Source: Begonia masoniana (taxonomy: Eukaryota; Streptophyta; Magnoliopsida; Cucurbitales; Begoniaceae). From it: DNA of 64,000 nt. Position 1 is the first letter of the stretch. Every line of letters begins with the position of its first letter. Where the stretch lies: contig CM039515.1 of NCBI GenBank assembly GCA_022432975.1, forward strand, positions 22,834,923 to 22,898,922, read 5' to 3'. Under the pieces are notes generated by a model. It saw only the letters and a list, made by a program, of their open reading frames with translations. It had not been told where the DNA came from and did not search any database. The position numbers were made by a program, and so were the translations under genes. Positions 32,293 to 46,944 of the stretch are shown one piece after another.

Positions 32293-34484
32293 TCTTACTA
32301 TTTTGGGAGGGTCTCTTTACATATGTTTCATTTCCACATACTTTCCGAAGCGATGTGGGATTGTGACGACCACCACATTACGACCTACCCCCTTCACCGG
32401 CCTTTTTTCCGCGCGGACGCACCGCCATCCGAGTCCAGATCCAGTATACGGGCCAGTCGTGCACATATGGGTCATCACAATCACCCCCCTCGGGTTCCTA
32501 ACGTCCTCGTTGGCCACATTTCCAGTTGGGTACATGCTTTGATACCATTTGTAATGACCCCTTTTCCCAGCAAGATATTGTCCGTTCTGGGGATTGGGCC
32601 GCAGCCCAATATCCTCCCCTCACGGCTTTGTTTGGCGAGGACTTCCCAGTCGGTCACCCAACCTGGTACTACTCTCGTCGAAGCACTTTTAACTTCGGAA
32701 TTCTTATGGGATCCGTTGCCAATTGTGCTCCAAAACGCGTCTTACTATTTTGGGAGGGTCTCTTTACATATGTTTCATTTCCACATACTTCCTCAAACGA
32801 TGTGGGATTGTGACGACCACCACATTACGACCTACCCCCTTCACCGGCCTTTTTTCCGCGCGGACGCACCGCCATCCGAGTCCAGATCCAGTATACGGGC
32901 CAGTCGTGCACATATGGGTCATCACAATCACCCCCCTCGGGTTCCTAACGTCCTCGTTGGCCACATTTCCAGTTGGGTACATGCTTTGATACCATTTGTA
33001 ATGACCCCTTTTCCCAGCAAGATATTGTCCGTTCTGGGGATTGGGCCGCAGCCCAATATCCTCCCCTCACGGCTTTGTTTGGCGAGGACTTCCCAGTCGG
33101 TCACCCAACCTGGTACTACTCTCACCAAAGCACTTTTAACTTCGGAATTCTTATGGGATCCGTTGCCAATTGTGCTCCAAAACGCGTCTTACTATTTTGG
33201 GAGGGTCTCTTTACATATGTTTCATTTCCACATACTTCCTCAAACGATGTGGGATTGTGACGACCACCACATTACTACCTACCCCCTTCACCGGCCTTTT
33301 TTCCGCGCGGACGCACCGCCATCCGAGTCCAGATCCAGTATACGGGCCAGTCGTGCACATATGGGTCATCACAATCACCCCCCTCGGGTTCCTAACGTCC
33401 TCGTTGGCCACATTTCCAGTTGGGTACATGCTTTGATACCATTTGTAATGACCCCTTTTCCCAGCAAGATGTGGCTCCAAAACGCGTTCTTACTATTTTG
33501 GGAGGGTCTCTTTACATATGTTTCATTTCCACATACTTCCTCAAACGATGTGGGATTGTGACGACCACCACATTACTACCTATGTAACGACTCCGTTACA
33601 CTATTCCTAATCTCCCGTATAAAATTTTTCTTTTAAGCCTCTAAATCAATTAAAAACATCCTCGAAAATCTTTAAAGAAAATTCATTTATCATACAAAAA
33701 CAGTTTACATAAAACCACTCAACCTTCTATCATTCCTCAATTATCAACTTATCACTTCTTCACAATATCATTTCTATCTCCATTTCAATTATACATTTTA
33801 CATAAACTTTCCAAACATTCATACATTCTCGTAACTCTGCCCAAAACTGACTCTACACACGATTAAGATGAAGTACATTTTCATGAAAACGAACTGCATG
33901 GTTCCGTTTAAAATTGTGACATATCCTCCTGTTTACAAAATCACCAAGCAGTTCATAAAAATCCAAACAATCCAGTATATTCTCCAAAATAAAGACTTCA
34001 CATTTTAGACATTCTACTACCACATCATACACATCAAAAACTCTACTCTCAGACGTTTTTCTATCAAAACCAATCGATCCACATACGTAACATTTTCATA
34101 CTTTCATTCATCACATCTCTATACACATACACAAAACTTCCAAATCATTCCTAAACAAAATAGACTCCTAACTCATACCAACCACGAACACATACTAACC
34201 ACGGTCGGAATCGCCCTAACAATATTGCCGGGTTGCCACCATGGTCGTACTCCTCCAACTGCGTCCATGATCCTAGTATGCTCATGAAATCTCACCGTAC
34301 CTGTTCTTCTGCACCTACATCACAGAATTCAAACTATAAGCCTAATGCTTAGCAAGTAGTGACTATATGAATTTAAAACATTTTGCTTAACATATGCAGT
34401 TTCTACTATTTCGTTTCTGTCTTATTCTTACACATTCTTTATCTTATTACTGGGTGCTTCTTTACGTGCTAGATCAAGGTGACA

Positions 34485-34630
34485 CACCTCACGGTCCACC
34501 TCACGGGACGGCCAACCTCGACCTAGAAAAGTGACACACCTCATGGTCCACCTCTCGGGACGGCCACTCACGTAAAGCGGGGGAAAAGGAGGCACACCTC
34601 ACGGTCCACCTCACGGGACGGCCAACCTCA
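34485..34630 (-). repeat. CACACCTCACGG repeats in element C LTRs
   Basis: Three copies of a block with CACACCTCACGGTCCACCTC and CGGGACGGCCA; the same three are in the 5' LTR at about 43255-43410. They lie inside putative intron 2. Confidence 0.9.
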
Positions 34631-35744
34631 ACCCCACCTTCCATTCTTTCTTACGTACTTTATCGTTTCGTTCTCAACATTTCACATCCTACTGTATCAT
34701 TTTGTAAAAGCATGGAAATTCATTTTCGTTTCGTTTTCGTATCGTAAAACCATGATGCGTGCTCTACTATACATAAAAACATAAAACACACATGCATACA
34801 AACCTACCGAACTGTGATGTAGGCTCGAAGGCAAATGCACTTACGTACACTACTTACCTGGCGTCCTTTGCAATTTGTCTCTATCTGAAACCTTAACCGT
34901 GGAACCTGAAAAACCTAAATATCAAAATATTGCATTAGAACTCGCTCTGCATAACTAAACTCTCATTTTCATAAAAACATCTTAAACTACTATTTTTAGC
35001 CAAACCTAACAAAATCTAACTAAATGGGCCACTATTTTGGGTTCGTTAAAAACCGACTCGAAACTCAAACGTGCATAACTTTTGCGTCGGTGGTCGGAAT
35101 CGAACGATTCTAGCGGCCACGTACTCCTCTAATAACCTATTTTAATCTGCCAAAATGAATTTCAAAACAAACGACCGTAGCTAGGTCAATTTAGGCAAAA
35201 TCTGATTCTGCCCTTTCCCGGAATTTTCCCCCTTTCCAATTTTTCATCAAATTCCACCTATTTCCTCACCAATCGACCGCATATACCCTCAATTAGCATA
35301 AACTAATCACAATTTCGAGTTCCACACCACAAACCCGAATTGCCCTAATCGGGCATTCACTGTTTTTCGCTCGAATTGAGCATTCCACGACCAAGCAACA
35401 ATAGCCGGCCCAATGGTTGGCAAACCCACCCTGGAAGCAACACATTTCGGCCAGTGATCGGAGCTCAATCGAGCTCGCCACCCACGACCTCAAACCGAAC
35501 CGAAAAGAGGAGAAAACCGAGCCTTACCGGTCGGGTTGCGCGCAGAGTCAGCCGGAACCTCCACGTCGCCGGCGTCTGGTCGGCGAGGGTCGGAAATCGT
35601 CGGTGAATCGTCGCGCGCCTCCTCCTCCCCTGCCCTCGCTCTCGCTACTCGACGTCGAGCGACAGAATGGCTTCGGCCATTCTGTCGTTTTAGTTTTATT
35701 TTTATAAAACTAATAATAATAAATAATAATAATAATAATAATAA

Positions 35745-36688
<944 letters not shown>

Positions 36689-38773
36689 TCCTTCCCTCCT
36701 TAAATGAAATTTTGTCCTCAAAATTGTTGCTTAGTCATTCCTCTTATTTCTCACTCCAATGCTACCACCGTAATTGCTTTTGCAATACTAAATCTTGATT
36801 ACTCTAGGGCCTTAATCACTCATCGGGTAACGAAAATTTCTAGATCCCCAAAGATATGATTCTCTTAACTATGCATTTTGTAACTCAATCACTTATACGT
36901 CCATTGCTTTCAATTACTCACCCTCACATTACCTAAGTAATTATACTCTCAATACAATCTCGACACTCCTTTAGTCTAAATCATCGACATTGACAGCTTC
37001 GTACGTCTTCAAAGTTCCAAGTCCTCCTAGTTAGGCACTCAAGCACTAAATTGTCTATGCGTCCAACGACTGCCACTTAACCAATCTTGGATTAGACGCT
37101 CAAATTCTTCTATTTTAACTTCAATCCTAGTCCTTCCTCGAACTGAATTCAATCGGTTCTCTACTTCTCTCATACCTCATTCCATCCAACGCATCTAAAA
37201 TCTCATAATTCCTCAAAGCTTCATCTATTGCTTAATACTAAGGACCTATTACATAGCCTCCTTATACTATTTCCTTCTATTCCAAGTCCTCCTCTACCTT
37301 ACTATCTCATTTCTAATCCATCACACACATCCTTTACACCCATGGACAATGGGCATTCATGACGTTCCATTAGTTACTATAACACGATCCTACTACTCAG
37401 GGCTCTCAATACTTAAATCTATCCCTTTTTTCTTTCATAGTATTCTCTAAGTTTCTATACCTATGTCTACAATGCTCGATTTATCCAACTTTCACCTCGG
37501 TTGTCACCAAATAATATCAAACTCTCAGTCTAACTAATTAATTACACTATTCACCCAATGCCTTAAATGGTGCATAAACACTTCGACATAGCTTACGAGT
37601 CGGATCTTTCATAAACCTACAGGTTTATCTTCACTTCTAGGTCCACTTGCACAATCTCCGTGCAACTTTCTATCCTTTCTTCCAATGTTTTCTAAATTCT
37701 TCAACATCAAAAACCCTTAATGTTTCACTCTTATTTTGACCATTCGCTTATTCTAATAAATCTATTCATTTACCCTTATGACATTGTCCAAAAATCTACC
37801 TAATCGCCCATTTTATCTTACCTCACATAGTCTTCATTTTCCTTCATCCATGAACTAAGAACTATCCCTCACGGTATGAATCTTTGATATAAGCTAACAT
37901 CCATATCCTCGATCAACGATCTTCTAAAGACTTATGTTCCTCGAGTTGGAATTTACGTTCCATCCCTAAGCTCATTTATCCTAACCCTAGCTACTTACGA
38001 AATCGTCGGCCTTTACTTCGTTACATACTAGCCAAACCCTTGAAATTCTCTAACTTAACCTCATCCCTAATGCATTTGACCATCCTCCTCATTCAAAAGT
38101 TCATATGTTTCCTCAAATCTCACTCCACTAAATACTTAAATGCTAACCTTCTTATTTTAACTCTCAATTAAACCTAAAGGCCTTTACACTTACTCTTATA
38201 AATCTATACACAATTCTAAATCTATCCAACCACCCTTTTCCACCTTACGTCGCTTAGTCTCTAATTTCTTCATTAAAAGAAATTTCCAATATTTTCATAG
38301 ATCACACATCACTAGATTCTGATGAATTAAATCTCAACTTCTAACCTTCCTTCTTATCTAGCAATCCTCTCTTTCCTAGCTCTTAACTTCACAATATCAA
38401 TTACACTTCTCCTCCAAGGCTTCAACACTTGTAAAAATATCTATTTTCACATAAGGCTTTCACTAAGATTTACTAGCTAATGAATTTTTCTCTTTGATCT
38501 TCAAAATTCAGGTTCTAAGTGTTCCCCCACACTACTCCACAACAATTTGCCTAACAACTTTCTTGTTTTCTCAAAAGAACAAAATTTGGGTCATAAGTAC
38601 TCAACTCAATTCTGTACATCAATTCCTCTAACGGCTTCCTTGTTAGCAAACTTGTTGCAGGTAATTTACACCCTTAATCCGAACCTCCTTGCCATCCTAA
38701 GTCCTCAAGTCTAATTCACATCCACCACCAATTCCCACACGATTATATTCTAACATTTCTACGTTAGTATCTC
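36689..38773 (-). other. Non-coding internal region of element C
   Basis: Starts beside the polypurine tract (reverse of AAGGAGGGA) and has no reading frame I can support. The displayed strand is G-poor, so the sense strand is C-poor. It is similar to element G's internal region near 38003-38075. Confidence 0.75.
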
Positions 38774-39082
38774 CTATAAATAATTAAAATGACACGTACC
38801 CGTAACTACAGTTGGCTGCTCTTCATTGTTTGCACTGCTGAGGGAGAAGATCTTTGGAAATACACTTGTGGGTCCCTTGTTCCGTGTCGGGCAGTCCCTG
38901 GCAAGATGGCCCATCCTATTGCAAACAAAACACGGCCCTTTACCTTTCTTCGGACAATTCCTGGAGAGATGTCCTATCTCTTGACACTTGAAACACCTTT
39001 CTAGATTCTTCCCTGGGCAGTCCATAGAAATATGACTTTGCTCATTACAATTAAAACATCGGCCCGAACCTGCCTTGCACAT
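38774..39082 (-). CDS. Remnant Gag fragment with three CCHC zinc knuckles
   Basis: A 102-codon frame from ATG 39082. Three consecutive intact CX2CX4HX4C knuckles are seen: CFNCNEQSHISMDC (residues about 9-22), CFKCQEIGHLSRNC (about 30-43) and CFVCNRMGHLARDC (about 51-64). A linker and VVTGT follow, the usual start of the gypsy protease domain, and then the frame ends. The protease active-site DTG/DSG is missing. Such knuckles bind RNA in Gag nucleocapsid. This is most likely the surviving end of a gag-protease frame; whether it is expressed is unknown. A cellular CCHC protein is less likely given the primer site and gag start upstream in the same element. Confidence 0.65.
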   Translation of the reverse strand: MCKAGSGRCFNCNEQSHISMDCPGKNLERCFKCQEIGHLSRNCPKKGKGPCFVCNRMGHLARDCPTRNKGPTSVFPKIFSLSSANNEEQPTVVTGTCHFNYL

Positions 39083-39570
39083 GATCTCTATTCCATAATG
39101 TGTTGGAATTTATTTACTCTCCAACCATAAGTAAATCCCCTTATTCCTTGCCTCAATTTCTGTCGATACGACCACTCCTACCCGATCACTTAAATCTTAT
39201 GTCCACAACTTGTATTGACCTACCACATCTTTCCAAACTACAATCGTAATAGTCGTTCTCATATCCCCTCAACAATAAAGCTAGTTAAGTTCTTGGACAT
39301 GGTTTTTGTCTAAATGCATCCAACTTTTCATAGATCTAGGGCATACAAGTTCTTGCTATATCTTCTTACTTGCTTAAGTGCACTTAGTATACCTTGACAA
39401 CCTAAAGCATCTTCCGAGGCTTAATACTCTAAGGGTTTGAATTTCCTTGACTAGGGCTCATTTTCTATCTATTCAAATCTTATATGTCATAAGCTGTATT
39501 CCTCTAATGGTAACAAAATCTATGTGTACAACTTCTCATGGTTAAGTCGGGCTAATCTTATTAAGTCAGG

Positions 39571-39783
39571 CTACCCTTGGTGTAACTTCTTTCTTTCGAT
39601 TAAGAGTCTTCCTCTTCGTACCGTGATTACTAGGAGCGACAAACCCAACATTTCGAGCTGACAAGATTGCCTAATTATGTGCTGCGCTTGTAGGCTAATG
39701 TGTTGGGATTGTTGGGCAACGAAATCGTTAAGGTGATCTATCGTAACGTCTCGGTTGTCTCGATCATTCCCTCGACACACCAT
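39571..39783 (-). pseudogene. Gag N-terminal remnant of element C
   Basis: ATG 39783, 70 codons: DVTIDHLNDFVAQQSQHISL and the following QAQHII resemble the N-terminal coiled-coil-like start of Gag in element A (LTELLDRQSQHMDCQAQQI). The frame then leaves the family. Between 39083 and 39570 the gag core (the W-rich capsid part) is not recognisable, so C cannot make a complete Gag. Confidence 0.6.
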
Positions 39784-39798
39784 ATCTATAAATAGCTC

Positions 39799-39863
39799 CT
39801 ATAAAAGTTAAATGCAAACATTTCTAAGAAACTGAAATCAAATAAAACTATAAACATACTTAC
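39799..39863 (-). other. Putative 65-nt intron between primer site and gag of element C
   Basis: Minus strand AAACT/GTAAGTATG to CTTTTATAG/GAG, 13 nt before the ATG at 39783. It is nearly identical at both junctions to element A (2766-2826). Confidence 0.45.
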
Positions 39864-39931
39864 AGTTTATGAAGCACTTCCATGGGGCGAGTGGCATTGT
39901 TAGGTAATCAACTGAACGATTGCGACCACGT

Positions 39932-39944
39932 GGCTCTGATACCA
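39932..39944 (-). promoter_or_regulatory. Primer-binding site of element C
   Basis: Reverse complement TGGTATCAGAGCC, initiator tRNA-Met type, 4 nt from the 5' LTR boundary at 39949. Confidence 0.92.
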
Positions 39945-40456
39945 TAACTGTAATGACCCCGTTACACTATTCCTAATCTCCCGTATAAAATTTTTCTTTT
40001 AAGCCTCTAAATCAATTAAAAACATCCTCGAAAATCTTTAAAGAAAATTCATTTATCATACAAAAACAGTTTACATAAAACCACTCAACCTTCTATCATT
40101 CCTCAATTATCAACTTATCACTTCTTCACAATATCATTTCTATCTCCATTTCAATTATACATTTTACATAAACTTTCCAAATATTCATACGTTCTCGTAA
40201 CTCTGCCCAAAACTGACTCTAAACACGATTAAGATGAAGTACATTTTCATGAAAACGAACTGCATGGTTCCGTTTAAAAGTGTGACATATCCTCCTGTTT
40301 ACAAAATCACCAAGCAGTTCATAAAAATCCATACAATCCAGTATATTCTCCAAAATAAAGACTTCACATTTTAGACATTCTACTACCACATCATACACAT
40401 CAAAAACTCTACTCTCAGACGTTTTTCTATCAAAACCAATCGATCCAAATACGTAA

Positions 40457-40637
40457 TGTAACACCCGAGTTTTTGGGTTTCCGCTCCAAGACTTTTTTCA
40501 TAAATAAATAAATTAGGTCCGTTTTACGAAAAGGAAGTGTTATTAGAGTCCTAACGATTAATGTGAATTTGTGGAGATATACGGGATTTACGGAAGGCAA
40601 AACGGTATGTTAATGTTTAATAGGAATTAATATTAGG

Positions 40638-40682
<45 letters not shown>

Positions 40683-42864
40683 TAAAATCAACAGAATGGT
40701 TAAACCATTCTGTTGATTTCGACGAGCCCGAGCGCCCGACGACAGCCGACGACAGAGAGCCGTGAGCGCGGCTCTCCTCCGACGAAAACGCCGGCGATTT
40801 CTCGCCGTTCTCCGGCCAGACAACGGCGATGTGAGGCTCCGGTTCATCCTCGCGCACGAACCGACGGTAAGCTCAGTTTTCTCCTCTGTTTTGGTTTGGT
40901 TTGTGGCCGTGGGTGGCGAGCTCGATTGAGCTCCGATCACCGGCCAATTTCAGTCACTTCCGGCGTGGGTTTGCTGACCCTAGGGTCGGCTATTGTTGCT
41001 TGGCCGCGGAATGCCCAATTTGGGCGAAATTCAGTGAAACCCGAATTAGGGCTTAGGGTTTTCTTAAATGGAAACTTCGATTTTAGGTTAGTTTATGTTA
41101 ATTGGATATTAGGAGGATAGATTGGTGAAGAAATTGATGGAATTTGATGAAGAATCAAAAAGGGGGATTTTCTGGGTAAAGGGCAGTTTCAGGTTTTTGA
41201 TAAATTGACCTAGCTCTGGTCATTTGTTTTAAAATTCCTTTTGGCAGATTAAAATAGGTTATTAGAGGAGTACGTGGCCGCTGGAATCGTTCGATTCAGA
41301 TAACCAACGCAAAAGTTACGCGCGTTCGAAGTTTTGGGTCGGTTTTACCAAACCCAAATTAGTGGCCCATTTAATTAGGTTTTAATTGGATTAGGCTAGA
41401 AATAGTAATTTGATATGTTTTCACGAAAATAAGAGTTTAGTTATGCCCGAATGAAATGAGTTAGAGTTTTTGAAGAAATTGTCTTAGCTCGGGATTTCGT
41501 TTAGCTTTGAAATGGATGATTTAGATTAATACTAATGACGTGCTATGAAATGTCTTAGGTAATCCAAACTCTTCAAGGACGGTGCTCGGCATAACCAGGA
41601 CGCCAGGTAAGTGAGCGTTAGGCTTTCCGACCACTAAGACCCTACGTCGTACAATGTTGATGATGTTGATTGTTATGAAGAAAGTGGTTACACGGGTAGT
41701 TAAGGAAAGACGGGTAGCTTAAGTAGTGCTTTAGTTATGTAGTAGTGCTCATGTGATAGGTTTTCCTTACGTGTATGTCTCCTCATGCATCATGTTTTCT
41801 TAAAGTGCATACGAACTATTTATGAACATGTTTTTATGAAAAGTTAAATGAAAGAACGATCAGGTGAACGTGTATGTTTCTCACGGGACCAAATGAATGT
41901 TTCTCACGGGACCAAATGAATGTTTCTCACGGGACTAAATGAATGTTTTTCACGGAAAAAGAAAGATGTTTTACGAAACGAAACTGTTTTATAAATGTCA
42001 TGCATATAGGTAATGTTATGTTTAGCACGCTCCTTACTAAGCATTAGGCTTAATGTAGTTATTGTATGGTGTAGGTGACAGGTGTGAAGGTGAGAGTTCC
42101 TCTTGATGACAAAGAACAGGTGGTCGACGGATGGTGCTCGTGGCGACGAGGTGTGTTTTGGCAAGGTTCGACGATCGTGAGTTATTTTGGGTAATTAATG
42201 TGAATTTGTTTTGAGGTTAGAATTGTGAGGGATTTTAAGATATGTGGGGAAGTTTGATATTTTGGGAATTGTATAGTGAACGTAGGCTCAGAGTTGTGTC
42301 GTTTCGAATGATTTGTAATTTCGTGTTTATGTTCGATGTTTGTTTTGAGGATTTGTTTGGGTTTTGTTTGTGAATGTATGAAAATGTTTAAGTATGTGGA
42401 TCGGATGTTTTGATAGAAAAAGGTATGAATAGTCGAGTTTTGATGTATATGTAGTGGTAGTAGATTGTTTAGAATATGGAGTCTTTATTTTAGAATTTTA
42501 CTGGAACTGTTTGGGTTATTTTAAAACAGGTAAGGATACGCTCGATTTTTAGAGCGATCCACGCAGTTCGATTTCTTGAATTTGTCCGAAATTGTAGGTT
42601 ATATTAGTGTCGTGTTTGGATGATCGATGAATGAGTGATTTTAAGGGATTTCAACAATCCGAGACTTCAATTTAATGGTTTAGAAGTCGAAACGTTATGA
42701 GTGATATAAAAAAGAAAATTTACGTGGTTACGAGAGTTTAGAGTTAAGGTTACGTTATGGTTAGTTTCTTTAAGGGTTTTGGGAAATGTTTTAAAAAAAA
42801 AAATGATTAAATGATTACGTCACGGCAAGTCCGTGGCGGCCCTGATCGGATTGGGGTCGTCACA
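40457..42864 (+). mobile_element. Solo LTR S3
   Basis: 2408 bp, TGTAACACCCGAG to GGGGTCGTCACA, perfect TSD CGTAA (40452-40456, 42865-42869). TTA microsatellite 40636-40680, hairpin AACAGAATGGTTAAACCATT (40689-40708), donor GACG/GTAAGC (40867), exon 2 41559-41606, putative intron 2 41607-42074, and the conserved box (42556-42570). About three units of the TTTCTCACGGGAC 23-bp repeat lie at 41870-41955. Same subfamily as S4. Confidence 0.95.
41607..42074 (+). other. Putative leader intron 2 of S3
   Basis: Donor GCCAG/GTAAGT, branch-like CTTACTAAGCATTAGGCTTA, acceptor TATGGTGTAG/GTGAC, 468 nt. The same motifs at the same spacing are in B, C, G and S4. Confidence 0.5.
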
Positions 42865-44487
42865 CGTAACATTTTCATACTTTCATTCATCACATCTCTA
42901 TACACATACACAAAACTTCCAAATCATTCCTAAACAAAATAGACTCCTAACTCATACCAACCACGAACACATACTAACCACGGTCAGAATCGCCCTAACA
43001 ATATTGCCGGGTTGCCACCATGGTCGTACTCCTCCAACTGCGTCCATGATCCTAGCATGCTTATGAAATCTCACCGTACCTGTTCTTCTGCACCTACATC
43101 ACAGAACTCAAACAATAAGCCTAATGCTTAGCAAGTAGTGACTATATGAATTTAAAACATTTTGCTTAACATATGCAGTTTCTACTGTTTCGTTTCTGTC
43201 TTATTCTTACACATTCTTTATCTTATTACTGGGTGCTTCTTTACGTGCTAGATCAAGGTGACACACCTCACGGTCCACCTCACGGGACGGCCAACCTCGA
43301 CCTAGAAAAGTGACACACCTCATGGTCCACCTCTCGGGACGGCCACTCACGTAAAGCGGGGGAAAAGGAGGCACACCTCACGGTCCACCTCACGGGACGG
43401 CCAACCTCAACCCCACCTTCCATTCTTTCTTACGTACTTTATCGTTTCGTTCTCAACATTTCACATACTACCGTATCATTTTGTAAAAGCATGGAAATTC
43501 GTTTTCGTTTCGTTTTCGTATCGTAAAACCATGATGCGTGCTCTACTATACATAAAAACATAAAACACACATGCATACAAACCTACCGAACTGTGATGTA
43601 GGCTCGAAGGAAAATGCACTTACGTACACTACTTACCTGGCGTCCTTAGCAATTTGTCTCTATCTGAAACCTTAATAGTGGAACCTGAAAAACCTAAATA
43701 TCAAAATATTGCATTAGAACTCGCTCGGCATAACTAAACTCTCATTTTCGTAAAAACATCTCAAACTACTATTTTTAGCCAAACCTAACAAAATCTAACT
43801 AAATGGGCCACTATTTTGGGTTCGGTAAAAACCGACCCAAAACTCAAACGTGCATAACTTTTGCGTCGGTGGTCGGAATCGAACGATTTCAGCGGCCACG
43901 TACTCCTCTAATAACCTATTTTAATCTGCCAAAATGAATTTCAAAACAAACGACCGTAGCTAGGTCAATTTAGGCAAAACTCGATTCTGCCCTTTCCCAG
44001 AATTTTCCCCCTTTCCAATTTTTCATCAAATTCCACCTATTTCCTCACCAATCGACCGCATATACCCTCAATTAGCATAAACTAATCACAATTTCGAGTT
44101 CCACACCACAAACGAATTGCCCTAATCGGGCATTCACTGTTTTTCGCTCGAATTGAGCATTCCACGGCCAAGCAACAATAGCCGGCCCAAGGGTTGGCAA
44201 ACCCACGCCGGAAGCAACCCATTTCGGCCAGTGATCGGAGCTCAATCGAGCTCGCCACCCACGGCCTCAAACCAAACCGAAAAGAGGAGAAAACCGAGCC
44301 TTACCGGTCGGGTTGTGCGCGGAGTCAGCCGGAACCTCCACGTCGCCGGCGTCTGGTCGGCGAGGGTAGAAAATTGTTGGTGAATCGTCGCGCGCCTCCT
44401 TCTCCCCTGCCCTCGCTCTCGCTACTCGACGTCGAGCGACAGAATGGCTTCGGCCATTCTGTCGTTTTAGTTTTATTTTTATAAAAC

Positions 44488-45007
<520 letters not shown>

Positions 45008-45328
45008 CGTTAAATCCCGTTCTTAATTACAACCCACGACTTTATTCCATTGAAAATATCCGAACCCAAATTAATTAACCACTTAGGTTAACCAAATTTA
45101 TTCACTTTTCTTTTAAATTACTTAAAACAATTATTTATTAAACAATTACCTATCATTTTATTTTCTCTTAAAAATCTCGGGTGTTACAACCTACCCCCTT
45201 CACCGGCCCTTTTCCCGCGCGGATGCATCGCGATCCGGATCCGGATCTGGATTCAGTATACGGGCCAGTCATCCGGATCTGGATTCAGTATACGGGCCAG
45301 TCATGCACATATGGGTCATCACAGTTAT

Positions 45329-45838
45329 TTAAGGGTTCGAATAGATAAACTAAAGAAAAACTAAACTCGTTCAATGAAAAATGGAAATTCGATCAAAAAT
45401 CAGCTTTTGCTAGGCAGCCAACGATTTTGGAATTCTGCGGTCGTTCCCAGCTTGATTTTTATAAATTAATGATTTCATGTTAAACTAGATGTAATGAGGT
45501 TTCCGAAAAATGTTGAATCGTCGAAAACGGATAGGAATTGAGAAAGTTACAACTGTTTGAAATTTAGCCTCAAAATAGGAAAAATCCGAGATTTTTGAAT
45601 GGAAACTTGTTTGAATTCAAAATTTGATTGTTGTACACTATTTGAATGAGCTTGGGTCGTGTTCTACTAAGTTTATTAGTTAGCATTTTTGTAACGTTGT
45701 TTATGATTTGATTATACGTGATATAGGTTCGTGAATCGCCGAGGAAATACGTTCAAGAGTTGCAAACTCTACGGACCTTAGGTAAGTTCGTATGCATGTG
45801 TTTGGCCCTGAAGGCCAACATCACAGAGGTACTAGGCT
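45329..45838 (+). mobile_element. Host LTR H, piece 3
   Basis: It continues H after the Cassandra concatemer. Contains acceptor-like GATATAG (45721-45726), a 55-nt exon-2-like segment (45727-45781) and donor CTTAG/GTAAGT, so H belongs to the same LTR design. No coding sequence. Confidence 0.65.
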
Positions 45839-46029
45839 TGTAACGACCCCAGTAGGATCTTCACCAAATCATGACTCTATTTATCATTTTTTTTTTTTAC
45901 CTTTTTCTCATCTGTACATCTTTACCTTTTATTCAATGTCATACAATTTTCGGTTACATGGTTTAACTCAAGACACCTTATTCGAATTACTGGACAATAA
46001 TCGGTAATGAAATACTTATCACTCCTACC

Positions 46030-46580
46030 GGCGAGCAGTACAAAACACATCAGCCGGTGAATAGCTACATCAATTCTAAAGCTGCTTCTACCGATGAGAA
46101 GAAAACACACATCTACCGATGGACATGTGCAACCCACGTGATTCATTAAAGGACTTCTACCGATAGAATTAAACGACATCTTCCGATTGACATGTATACT
46201 ACCTCTGCCGATTCACTAAACGACAAAACAGCTATCACATCTTCCGATAACCATATACACTCGCATCTGCCGATGACAAATGCACTTCATCTACCGATGG
46301 ACATGTGCAACCCACATGATTCATTAAAGGACTTCTACCGATAGAATTAAACGACATCTTCCGATTGACATGTATACTACCTCTGCCGATTCACTAAACG
46401 ACAAAACAGCTATCACATCTTCCGATAACCATGTACACTCGCATCTGCCGATGACAAATGCACTTCATCTACCGATGGACAGAACTCCGCATCTGCCGAT
46501 GGCAAGATACTACTTCTGCCGATGGCAATACACTACATCTTCCGGTAAGGCGAAGATATATTTTCATCTTCCGGTAACTG
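46030..46580 (-). repeat. CCGAT-word repeats in element B LTR
   Basis: Words such as CATCTACCGATGG, CTTCTACCGATAG, CATCTTCCGATTG and CATCTGCCGATGAC recur well over a dozen times. A larger unit of about 180 bp (TGGACATGTGCAACCCAC to CTTCATCTACCGATGGACAT) is duplicated in tandem. The 5' LTR has the same at 53123-53673. Related words fill element F's LTR. Confidence 0.85.
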
Positions 46581-46944
46581 ACTTACTTAGACTTCTAACT
46601 TCACTGTCTCAATACTCTATTAAAACAAACCACTCATAATCATGGAAAACAGAGACTTATCCAGAAATTCATACAGCGGAAGACTTAATTAAAACATGAT
46701 ATTTAATAACTTTAGAAATATCTTTAGACTCTGAAATTAAGACAGGCTGTTTCTAAAATCCCAATTGATTTAATAATCTCAACCTATTTAGACTTCAGTA
46801 ATCATAAACATCATTAATGTCATAAAACGTTAACCAGGGTTACTCATTTGCCATCCAGCCACAGAACTGCCCCCTGAACACCTTCCAGCAACCAAGCTTA
46901 AACATCTTCATCTACTTTGAAATCCTCATCTGATATTTCGTCAC

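Noticed and set aside
32185..33561. 458-codon plus-strand frame
   Set aside because: It is the antisense of three tandem Cassandra units; the protein is periodic with the 447-bp unit (149 codons) and matches no domain I know.
38774..39082. Cellular CCHC (CNBP-like) zinc-finger gene
   Set aside because: It sits between a primer site, a gag start and a protease-like VVTGT segment inside element C, so a Gag origin is simpler.
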